A stretch of DNA of 64,000 nucleotides from Adenanthera pavonina. Its lineage: Eukaryota > Streptophyta > Magnoliopsida > Fabales > Fabaceae. The stretch covers positions 28,866,001 through 28,930,000 of the forward strand of contig JAIVEN010000022.1 in NCBI GenBank assembly GCA_026686845.1, read 5' to 3'. Below the pieces are notes generated by a model. That model worked only from the letters and a program-made list of their open reading frames with translations, was not told where the DNA came from and ran no database searches. Position numbers and translations under genes: made by a program. This document shows positions 1-10,411 of the stretch, in pieces (position 1 is the stretch's first letter; each line of letters starts with the position of its first letter).

Positions 1-2288
1 TATGAAATTTTGATATTTGGTATATTGTGTTAATCAAGGTATTATGGTATCATTAAGGTTGTTTGCTGCTCGGAGAAGGCTAGTCGTGAGATTGACGTTC
101 AAGAAAGCTTGTAGAACTCGTGTGAGCGTGGTATTGACAACCTGAGGTAACCGGGTATTTGTTTATATTGTATTGTATGATAGTATGTATATTTGTGTAT
201 ATATGCATGTTTCTTTCATACCACGATATTGATGTGCTTGTGTGTACAGTTATATATATATATATATATCGTGGTATGCACACAGTTAAATTATTATGAT
301 TGTGACTATGATGATGATATTGATATGGTATGACATGATGCATAGCATGACATTGAGATTATGATGATGATGATAATTGTATGATGATACATGAGTATCA
401 CCACATGACATTGTGAAATTGCGATATATGCTAGATTGAGTGGTGATGACGATACGATATGATATATGATGATATGAGACATGATTAGGGAGGATAAGGA
501 TGAGATTCCTTTCACTAAATCCTCCCATATGGCCAGGGGAGCCAGGCGGCAGTGGATTGCACCTTCCCTAAATTACCATCAATTTGAGGTGGTCTAGGGT
601 GGGGGTGTGTAGAGAAACCCATGGCCTGGTCCAGCCCAGTCCTATTGGGCCAACTGGGCCGAGCCGGGCCGGGCTTCGGGCACACTCTGTTTTGTCCGGC
701 CCGGCCCGTACTATATATATATATGTTTTTTTTTTATAAAAAATCTATTATTTTGTATATATTAATTAATTTTATAAGATTTTTTTTTCTATATATCTTA
801 TATGATACACTTATTATTTGATTACTATGAAAACCTTTTTAAAATTTTGATATTTTAATTTTATTTAAAATTTTAAATTGATTTTTTAATTTAATATTTT
901 ATGAAAATAATGTATAGTTGTAAATATTTATAACTTTTAAGAAAATTAATTTCTATCATAACATTATTTTTTTAAAGAAATCTACTTTTACATTAATAAT
1001 TAAATTTTTTTGTTAATACATGAAGTTAGTTTTTTAATTTATTTTTAATATTTTAAAAAATTATTTGGTACCGGACCGAACCGGCCCGGCCTCGGTCCGG
1101 TACCGAGCTCGGTTTGGCCCAAGTGTACACAGGTCGGACATCAGGCGGGGGTGAGGTCTACCCTAACCCAGCTCGTGCACACTCCTAGTCTAGGGGAAGG
1201 AAAGCCACGGTCCGAACATTAGTGTTATTTTTTGCCGGGTGCACTAGTGGGAGGTGAGCTCGGTGATATCCCGGAATCAGTCTTCACCAACAGTTGGAAG
1301 AGAATTACCTATACGAAATGTCTTGTTATGACGATAATCCGTGGTTCTAGCTGTGTACGAGAGAGACATGCATACCATTCATTTCACATTGCATTCATAA
1401 GTTGCATGAGATATATGTATATATATGTGTGTGTGTGGTTGTTCCCAGTTACTGAGACATTATATCACACCCCTCTCCCATGGACTAACTTTTCAGGTAA
1501 CAGTTCTGGCACTAGTCCGAAGAAGATGCGGGAGTAACTACATACATGGGAATAATTTATGTAGTAGTTGTAAATTGGATAATGTATCTTGTGCCAAGTA
1601 AGATAGAAGGTTTTGCAATGGATGTATGTATGATTATATATGTTGTATGTATGATGAAAGTTGGAATTCGGCCTGGTTGGCGTGGTTTAGGACCTATAGC
1701 CCGTCTTGTCAAATGGGGTTTAAGGGGGTCAAATTTCAGAGGAATAGTTCTTTTGAGGTGAAACCTCTTTAGACAAGTTGGTTTGGAGGTTTTTGACCTG
1801 TGTGAATAATTTTTGAGTGACCATTTGCCTTTGGTGGCAATTGGAGGTGGTTAGTGATGAGTTTTGGTCAATAAGTGATCAAAACGGTGTTGAGGGTCTA
1901 GAATCTCCATACGAAGTTGGATTGAGGTGAGGTTGGTGTCTATGGCTAGATTGGGACTAGATTGACTTGTAGGAGTTAGAATCAAGTCAATCATAGGTCG
2001 AAGCATAAAGTTATGCGTGTCAGAAGTTTATCCAGGTGTTAAGTTTTTGCTGGTATGGAAATCAGTAGGGGGCGCCGCGGCTCTAGAGTCCAGGCCGTGG
2101 CGCTAGTGGAGGCTGTAGAGGCCGCGATACTGTAGCGGCCGCGACCCCAACCCAGTTTTTAATGTTTTTGGAGTTTATTTCCACTGCTCTGAAGTTGTGT
2201 GAAATTGTTTTGAGATGTCGGGGTTGTGTTTGGTTGAAATTTAAAGTTTGTGGTCAAATCTGGAGGTGTCAAGAGGTAGGGTGTTACA
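1..2288 (+). mobile_element. Probable LTR-retrotransposon remnant (LTR-like), split by a hAT-like insertion
   Basis: The stretch has no coding region of its own. It is less A+T-rich than its surroundings, with a GC-rich patch at about 2068-2155, and it ends at 2281-2288 in GTGTTACA, a common 3' end of plant Ty3/gypsy LTRs. Just after that point the composition drops to typical A+T-rich intergenic DNA. The left end lies outside the window, so no paired LTR, primer-binding site or polyprotein can be checked. Small ORFs here (for example 1232-1537 and 1546-1761) have no recognisable motif. It could equally be another low-copy repeat. A 588-bp element interrupts it at 600-1187. Confidence 0.3.
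600..1187. mobile_element. Non-autonomous hAT-like element (588 bp) with 8-bp target-site duplication
   Basis: The 8-bp word gtctaggg occurs at 592-599 and again at 1188-1195, as expected for a hAT target-site duplication. The DNA between them begins tgggggtgtgta and ends cacactccta, whose reverse complement is taggagtgtg, so the ends form short imperfect inverted repeats of the T/CAGGGGTG type. Both subterminal regions are GC-rich and carry GGCCGGG/GGCCCGG words (about 620-710 and 1065-1180), while the core (about 710-1060) is extremely A+T-rich. There is no transposase ORF, so it would depend on an autonomous relative. Confidence 0.7.
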
Positions 2289-3464
2289 AGGAGAGAGTAA
2301 TTTTAATTAATTTATTCTATTTATATTTTAACCACAATATGTTTTTGGAGATATTGTACATGAATCTAACTTTCGAAATGTTGTCATACAACAAAATATT
2401 TAAAATTCACATGTAATGTAATTTATATATTTCCATATGTTGTCTCCACACATTTTTCTGGTAGTCATAACTTAAATATCAGCGAGTACAATTATTTTAG
2501 AGATTAATAAAAAATTTATACATCATTTTAATAATTAAATAATAGAAAAAAATTATGCATATTACATGACATTATTATTAAAAATGAAGAAAAACATGTA
2601 GAAAATATAGAAAGGCTTAACTTCCAAGTAAGGGAGACTGCGTGGATGCAAACGTGTCGCCACATACGCCTCTCTGCATTTTTTTACTCAACTTGCCCCA
2701 CTAGACTTGTTCTTGGTTAAGAAAAAAAATCATAATAAGTTCATAAAAAAAAGAAAAAAATCATAATAAAATAGCAGCATCTTATTCGTTTAAGTAATAA
2801 TACATAATAAATTTGTGTACTCTATCTCTATCACTTATTTTATTTTAAATGTAATTTACAAACTTCTAATTCAAGATTATGGTAATTATTAAAAATTATT
2901 TAATCTTCTAAATAATACCAACTATCAATATATAAACATTTTTCAAATCATTATATACAATAATACAGTGAAGATTATGTCAAGTTGTTCAACTTCACGA
3001 AATTATTCTTTACAGGAAAGCTAGCTGGGCGTCAACGATGGACAGTCATTCATACCCCACTTTTACGAAGAGCACCAGACAAGTTTCGTTTTTGATAATA
3101 TTCGAAATTGATAATTTCAGTTTCTTATTTTTTGGGTAAGCCTAATTCTTCTTCTTTTTTTTTTTTGGGCACACCTTGGGTAAGCCTTCTTGGATTCAAC
3201 GCTTTCGGGGTTGGGACTTTTATTATTATTTCTTTAAACATTATTGATAAGGACTTAACCTATATACTTTGGAAGAATAGTGTTTTTTTTAATGTAAATA
3301 TCTTATCTCTCACAAAAAAATAAAATATCTTATCGGTTGATAATATCTTTATAAATATTCTTTAAATTATATAATTTTCCTTAATCCTAGTGATGAGTCA
3401 ATTTATTGAGTCATTTTTTCATTAAAAAAACATAGTATTTGACAATTATCTTCATGTGAATTGC
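2289..3464. other. A+T-rich intergenic DNA, no feature seen
   Basis: Poly-A and poly-T tracts and short ORFs only (such as 3108-3323, low complexity). I see no gene, RNA gene or clear repeat boundary. Confidence 0.5.
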
Positions 3465-4808
3465 AAGGTGATCAATCTTCTATAAATATATAGGATCGAT
3501 CATAATAGCAAAAAATTTTGTGAAGTATTCCAAAGGACGAATATAAGGAAAGTAGTAAATTTATCATTCCAAAATTTTAATCTCAAAAGCAAATATCAAT
3601 TTGGGAAACTCAAATTAAAAAGAAAATAAATAGAAAGTAAATCGATGTATGAGTTTTGATTTAGTTACTATAAGTGTTAAGAGATCAGCGTTCACCTTAT
3701 GTGATAACTAAATTCTATTCTTTCGTTAGACACTACACAATTATAATAATAGTTGTTTCTAAATTATCCTAATTATCTTTCGATCAATTAGTTTTCATTT
3801 AATTAGGATTCAATTTGCTCTCACACAACTAAAGTTCCTAAATAAACCTTGAAAGTTTCAACGTAAGTCACCATGAATTTCTAATTCTATCTCTAAATTA
3901 GTTGTTTTTACTTATCTCTCTAGATATAAGTTCACTCTTCACCTCTCAATTCATTAAGTTTAACCACTAATTAGACTATATGGTAATCAAGTATAAAATC
4001 CACATGAACAAATAAGAAAGATAAATATAATAGAAGAAACAAATTAAATTTAATTTGAAGAACAAATTCATAGAGTCATAACTAAAGAGAACAAATCCAG
4101 TCAATTCTAGTTAAACTACATCCCTACCCCTCACTGGAAAATTTAGAGCCACATAGAAATAAATATCAAATCAAAACTAAAGTCTCAAATCACAATGAAA
4201 ATAATAAGAAGAAAGAGTTTATAGTAAAAGAGAATAAATCTTTCTTTAATACTCCTCATATCTCCTTACTCTATCTTTATAGATTGCTGCTAGTTGCTCC
4301 AAATGTGTTTTACTGTGTTCTCTAGCCTCCGAGTGCTTTTATAAATGAATTCTAATGTTTCTCTCACATCCCTTTATATAGAAAAAGTCTAGAGACTCAT
4401 AAAAGCCCATAAAATCCCACAAAAATTATGAAACTGGGAAAGAAGCATGTCACTTGTTTGAAGATAAGTAGGCGCCAGGTCTATCAATTACTTCTCCATC
4501 CACCATCGGCTAGACACATCTCTCTTCTTGTACAACGAGACCACTCGATGTCGGGTCCTTCTTATTTCTCCTAGACAGCGTCGGGCCAATTCGCAACTTC
4601 GTTTTTTCTTACTTTCTCGCCCATCCGTGGGTGATAATATATGGAGAGACCGGATGGACTTTGTACTTTATGCTTTGCTTCAACTTTTTTGCTTTATGTA
4701 GCTCAAAATCTTTATAAATATTCCTACGATGCAGAGATACTACAAATTATGCAAAATCATGCCAAAATGTACTAAATCATGATATATTGAGATGCAAATA
4801 GATATTAA
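3465..4808 (-). repeat. 1.3-kb dispersed LTR-like repeat, copy A (inverted relative to copy B)
   Basis: Read on the minus strand, this segment aligns along most of its length with 5775-7110 on the plus strand. Shared landmarks include catctcaatatatcatgat at the start (4780-4798 against 5790-5808), the words cccgacgc and ggacccga in the first third, a ccctttatatag / ctatataaaggg TATA-like site (4372-4383 against 6202-6213), a gggatgta..ttaact block, and tcctatatattt near the end (3484-3495 against 7077-7089). The promoter-like TATA box inside a non-coding repeat suggests an LTR. No protein-coding region, PBS or PPT was found, so the superfamily is unknown. Confidence 0.55.
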
Positions 4809-5774
4809 ATATTCCTATGAAGTTGATTACATCTATGGTTGTAAATAGCTTTACACACCGAAAGTCATGTAATGGGAATTACATGAGTGTAAATGAGAAA
4901 AAAAGTCCTTATTACCCTTATCAAAATAAAAAACGATGACCCATCTTTCATCTCCTTCCTTTTGTCACTGGCTGCTAGTTGCTAGCCGTCGCCTTTGCCA
5001 GTCACTGACCATCGACTATCACTATTGCCGCCAATCCCCGACCACTGGTTGCCACTGTTGCTGTTGGTCACCTAGTTGCCAGTCGTCATCGCCACCACCA
5101 ATCACTAGCTAATGATAGCCACCGTTGCCATCGATCACATAGTTGCCGGCCGTCACCACTATTGGTAGCCACCGCCGTCGTAGGTCATCGTCCACCATTG
5201 TTGATCATCGGCCGCGAGCAGCCCCCCACCACGCTGCAACCACTTTAGATGCTATTTAGACTTTTCCTAATTATGTATATTTAATTAAATATAAAAAAAT
5301 AAATCTATTTCCCACATCCTCAATATTCTTATACAAAACAAATTCTCCTATATTTTATTTGTGTCACATCCCATTACATTACTTCCCCTTACTCCCATAA
5401 TTCAGCAAAACGGGTTGTATATGATGATTATATAAAAATAGTAGAATCTCATCCTACTAATCTTTACTCATTTTGGAGGACGAATTATATAACTTGGCTT
5501 GTAAGGAGTGATTGTTGGGTTGCATGATTTATTGTTTGTATTTAATTATTTGAGTGATTGAGTTATTTAAATTTAAATTACTTGATGTTAAGTGATACTA
5601 CCCCCAATCTCAAATATAAGATACAAATAATTAATTTACAAGAATCAAGAAATATAGTTAAAAAAAGTTAGGATCATTAAATTTGTTAGAAATTTAAAAT
5701 AGTTTCAAAAAATGCTTCCACTTAATTTTTAACATTTGATATCTATTTTATATTTATAAAATACCCACACTTAG
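4809..5774. repeat. Spacer with GC-rich degenerate short repeats (about 4970-5240)
   Basis: Between the two inverted 1.3-kb repeats lies DNA with a GC-rich island at about 4970-5240 made of degenerate variants of gttgccg/gccgtcacc/ccaccg words. It is flanked by A+T-rich sequence carrying catgtaatggga (about 4868) and, inverted, tcccattacatt (about 5368). This looks like the GC-rich inner part of a non-autonomous DNA element rather than an exon, because no sustained reading frame is present. The rest, up to about 5597, is A+T-rich with nothing else seen. Confidence 0.35.
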
Positions 5775-7263
5775 TATCTATTTTCATCTCAATATATCAT
5801 GATGTGATACTTATTGATATGATTCTGCATAATTTAAAATATATTTATATCGCAGGAATATTTATGAGAAGTTTTGAACCACATATAGCCAGAAAGTTGG
5901 AGTAAAACGTAACATATGAAGTCCATCCGATTTCTCATATTTTCTCACCCATGGTCAGTTGAGAAGGCGAAGAGGAACTCAATTTGCGAAAAGGACCCGA
6001 CGCCGAGTCAACAAAGAAGAGCACTCAGCCGATGTCAGGTGATCTCGCTCCTTGAAGATGTAACATGTCAAGCTGGCACCGGATGGAGAAGAAATTAATG
6101 GACCCGATGCCAGCTTAACTCCGGATATTAACATGTTTTTTTACTTAGTTTTGTGATCTTTACATGATTTATCAGGCTTTTATGGACTTTGGACCTTTTT
6201 CTATATAAAGGGATGCGAGGGGAACATGAGGATAGATTCAAAAAAGCATCTAGATGTTAGAGAACATAATTCAAAAGCATCTAGAGCAACTATGAGCAAT
6301 CTATGAGTGAGAGAGCAAGGGATTGGGGGAGTATCAGGGCAAAATTTATTATCTTTCATTATAAACTCTTTCTTATTGTTATTTTCATTATGATTTGAGA
6401 TTTTAGTTATGATTTGATATCTATTGTTATGTATGGCTAAATTTTCAATTCAGGGGTAGGGATGTAATTTAACTGGGATGAACAAAATTTATCCTTTTTG
6501 GTTATGACTCTGTAGATTTGCTATTCAAATTATATTTAATTTGTTCCTTTCATGATATTTATCTCTTTTGTTCGTTCTTGTAGATTTTATGCTTGTTCAC
6601 TATGGAGTCTAATTAATGGAAAAACTTGATGGATTGAAAAGTGAAGAGTAAACCTAGATCTAAAGAGATAAACACGAATAACTAATCTAGAGATAGAATT
6701 AGGACTTCACAGTAACATACGTTGTGCCTTTCAAGAGTGGATTAGGAGATTTTGTTGCGTGAGAATGAATTAAATCCTAATTGAATAAGGACTAATTGAC
6801 AGGTAATTAAGACACTTTATGAACAATAATAGCTATAATTATATAGAGCCTAATTAAAAATTGGAATACAGTAATCCCATAAGGTGAAACTCAATTCTCT
6901 GATGCTTTGTGTGATTGAATTTCTATCATTTCTTATTTACTTTGATATTTTTCATATTCTCTTTCATTTTCAAATATTTTTCCTTCTTGAATAAAATTAA
7001 TCAATTGAGTAAATCATAACCTCTCTTAGGTATGACTTCTGAAATATTTTAGAATATTTTTCTATATTATAATTGGTCCTATATATTTGTAGGAGACTGA
7101 TGAACTTCTATCTCGTAATAAATGAAAATTACTTATATTCACTTATTTAATGAAGTGTAAAACTGAAAAGATTAAATAAATACATTAGACAACTCACATT
7201 TTATTTTATATTTTGAATTGAAAAAAAAGCTCAAATAGATTTTATATTTAAGAGTGGAGGAAG
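5598..7263. mobile_element. Stowaway-like MITE interrupted by the 1.3-kb LTR-like repeat
   Basis: The left end after TA (5596-5597) reads ctacccccaatctcaaatat. The right end before TA (7264-7265) is its inverted partner, with atttaagagtggagg at 7246-7260. TA duplications and CTCCCTCC-type ends are the mark of Stowaway (Tc1/mariner) MITEs. If the 5775-7110 segment is removed, the two halves total about 330 bp, a normal length for these elements. The MITE therefore predates the insertion of repeat copy B. Confidence 0.55.
5775..7110 (+). repeat. 1.3-kb dispersed LTR-like repeat, copy B
   Basis: This is the partner of 3465-4808 in the opposite orientation, about 965 bp away. It contains a good TATA box (ctatataaaggg, 6202-6213). 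It sits inside a Stowaway-like MITE, which shows that it is mobile or was mobile. It may be a solo LTR. I could not identify a target-site duplication with confidence. Confidence 0.55.
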
Positions 7264-9406
7264 TATATTTGTCTACTCCCTCTGTTTCATTTTATTTGTC
7301 ATTTTAGAAAATTTCAAATATCCTAATTATCTATCATTTTATATTATCAATGAAATATTAATTATCTTTTTTACTATTTTATTTTTTATTGAAAATAGTA
7401 ATAAGCAGTGTATAAGTCTTTTTTAGCATTTAAATTTAGAATATTTTAATAAAATATTATTAAATTTTACTATAATTTAGATTATTTAATATTTTTTATT
7501 AGTTTATGTAAAAAAACTTAAAATCACACATAGTATAAGATGGTGGAGCATCTCAAAAAGTTTCTATCTGTTCAACGCACTGCTCATTAATTCTAATTTA
7601 ATGCATTTGATTGTGTCGTTACATAAAGGAGGGGTAGTATGGCCTGAGAGATATATATCTAATCAGCACTTGAATGGCAAACATTTGAGGGCATCAACGT
7701 CCTTTATTGGAAACGTGGTGGATCCATATTTTTATTGGTGTTCAACATCTTACAATATTAAAAAGAGATCAAATCGTTGACGATGAACATGAATGTCCGA
7801 AGAACATGTTATAAATATATAAACAGATACAGAGGTGTGGCTGTGAGAGAAGAGGAATAACGTTTACATTGAGAATATATTCATTTATATTCATACAGAT
7901 ATGTGTGGTTGTTGAGAGATAAGCATATTTATAGATAATTTTCAATATTCAATTATTGTAAGAATATATTTTCACGTAAATAGATAATACCAAGCCAAAG
8001 GATGAGAATGCCGACACAGAGACGGCAAAACACAGTATAAACGTGGTGTATATATATATATATATATATATAATTAAGTACAATTAAGTTGTTGAACCCA
8101 CCGAAAAAAAAAACATAGAATATATGAGTTGCAATAAAACAATGACCACGTGTTATCTCAATCGTATGTCACATCTCATTTGTAACACCAAAACCATACT
8201 CATAAAATATATACAACACGTCCTTCAGTTCTTCCCTACCATATCCTCAAACATATATAATCTTATGTCGTAGCCTAAGGGTCCCTGTTTGTCCATTTTC
8301 ACTCACATACAAGAATGCAACCAGAATATTATTCGTCTACAGCAAATAGACCAGCAAGAACTTGAATCTTTTTAATTGTGAGGTTTTAAGAAATTGTGTC
8401 TCAAGTTAAAGACAAAAAGAATTGATAAGCATCTCGAGTTAATTAAGAAGATGGGAGTTTCTATTTCTACACATTTCCTGATGGAGGCATATTAATTTAT
8501 ATGATTACTTAGAGCAAAGTGTGTGTTTAACGGCTTAATCTTGCCGTAAAGGAACCCTCTTTGAATTAATTTGTCCATGTCTAACAAGTTTTTGATTGCT
8601 AGTGTTTTCTTATTTATTTATTTATTTTTATGCCACCAAGTTCAGCAAGTATACAAGTTTTGCCAGCTTGACTTTATTAGAATAAGAGCCATTTTTTTTT
8701 CTCTCCTATGATTACGTAATTGAGGCGTGGATAATACGATACTTCAAATTATATCTAAATACGTACCAAATATATGTATACGGTATTAGTATTGTGGTTT
8801 CTTAGCTAACCCTTCCTCTGTTTTTTATCATTTGCCGCTGCTCATATTTTAGAACGGTTTGAGGAGCGAGTTGTGCTGGTTGAGTTTGGTAGGGTTTTAC
8901 AAATACAAAGGAATATTCCCTCGAATATACCAATTGTTAGGGAAGGGATCCATCATAAATGGCTTTTTTTTTTTTTAAATGAAGTCCCATTAACACGTCA
9001 AAGTCCATTTAATATTGAGTTGTGACACTTCATGTCATATATTTACATCTCTATTGGATTGTCTCGATCGTAAAAAAAATTGATGTACTCTAATAGCTCA
9101 ATAAACATTAGGTAAATTCACTTGATACTACGTACTAAATGTATTATTACAGTATAAAATATTATTAACATTGGGCCAAGAATATGACAGCCCAATCTAA
9201 ATGTCCATAAGTCAAGGGCCTGGAGGCTGCAGCACTTTGGGCCTCCCTTTGTAGGGCCCACATTGTCAGAAGGGAGGCCTAGCTATCATTTTTCCTCCGT
9301 CTCTTTCTACACTTCATGTCAAGGACACTAAAGAAGGAATGAATTCACAAACTTTTTCCATTTTATTAGTTTTCGTTTGCTTTTCTACAATAAAAACGCG
9401 GCATGG
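7264..9406. other. Intergenic DNA with a (TA)n microsatellite at about 8049-8072
   Basis: No gene is recognised. A Stowaway-like end (ctccctctgtttcat) occurs at about 7277 without a clear partner. The TA tract is about 12 units long. Confidence 0.5.
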
Positions 9407-9417
9407 TAGTAGTTACT

Positions 9418-9996
9418 AGTTACGGCCCGTTTGGTTCTCAGTTGGTTAGAAATGAGTTTTAGTAGAATTAGTTTTATAATATAGTTATGATAAAAATTGG
9501 TTTTGGACTAACGTGTTTATGTTTTGATGATTTATTTGAAAATTGGTTTCGACAAAACTCATAATGTTTCTCTAAATTGAGCTTAAACTCTATCCCATAA
9601 TTAATTTAATTTACTTGGACTAAAATTTAATCTGCATTTATTTAATTGAGAACATAATATATCTGATATAACATTTTCTTACAGGTCATGATCTATGAAA
9701 ATTAAAATTTTGAAGGAACATTTTGGTCAATAGATAGGATAAATTTTATGAAAATTTTATTTTCCTAATTTTTCTATTTTTTCTCATTTTTATTAATTTA
9801 TTTTTATCTAACTTTAAAATAAATACCAACAAGAAGAAGCAGATGGAAAAGCAAGAATTTACCGCTTCTTCCCAGAATTTTTCGCGTTAAATGAGTTTCA
9901 AACGGAAAAGTGAAAACCAAACAAACGCACCCAGAACTTTACCAAACTGAGTTTTGACCCCAAACCACTTCTTCAACTGAAATCCAAATAGAGTCT
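9418..9996. mobile_element. Non-autonomous TIR element (579 bp) with 11-bp direct repeats
   Basis: The word tagtagttact flanks it at 9407-9417 and 9997-10007. The left end reads agttacggcccgtttggttc. The right end, reverse-complemented, reads agactctatttggatttcag, and the shared core ends in tttgg-tt-tcagttg. There is no coding capacity. A duplication of 9-11 bp would fit a Mutator-like origin, while the GCCCGTTTGG end is also seen in hAT/PIF MITEs, so the superfamily is left open. Confidence 0.5.
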
Positions 9997-10022
9997 TAGT
10001 AGTTACTTTCTGTCAACTTATT

Positions 10023-10101
10023 GCTTGTTTGGTTTGCCGTTAGAAACCATGTTACAGAGTAACATCTAAAACGTGGTTTCCAACGGAAAATCAAATGAGC
10101 C
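10023..10101. mobile_element. 79-bp hairpin mini-element
   Basis: The left arm gcttgtttggtttgccgtta and the following gaaaccat pair with the right arm, whose reverse complement begins ggctcatttgattttccgtt and continues ggaaaccac. The loop holds a small palindrome, gttacagagtaac. It is a near-perfect foldback of about 32 bp per arm, probably a deletion derivative of the CCCGTTTGG-type MITE immediately to its left. A fold-back transcript of this size would resemble a microRNA precursor, but nothing shows that it is transcribed. Confidence 0.5.
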
Positions 10102-10182
10102 CTCAAACATATTACATATAATGTTGTAAACCTACACAAAAAAAAGTTACTTAAAGTGGTGACAAACAAGTTCTGATTGGTG

Positions 10183-10411
10183 ATGATATAGGTTTGTCTA
10201 TTGAAAGCTCCAGTGTGAAATTGACATTTTGCCTTTTTTCAACTGTACTGATACATTGACAATTTCAGTATGAAATATACAGAATTATCTTTGGGAAGCT
10301 GAGAATCACTCGTGAAATTTTTTCTGAAGCTAAGGGACAAGAAAAGGACCAGGCATGTACAGGTAAGGAGAGGAGTTTAGAGGTCATGATATAGGTTTGT
10401 CTATTGAAAGC
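10183..10411 (+). repeat. Pair of 26-bp direct repeats 203 bp apart
   Basis: The same 26 bases, starting atgatataggtttgtctatt, occur at 10183-10208 and 10386-10411. They are too long for a simple target-site duplication. They may be the remains of a short tandem or segmental duplication. Confidence 0.6.

Noticed and set aside
80..528. Overlapping minus-strand ORFs rich in His, Ser, Ile and Tyr
   Set aside because: They are read from atgatgatg and tatatata low-complexity DNA. There is no domain, and competing ORFs occur in other frames.
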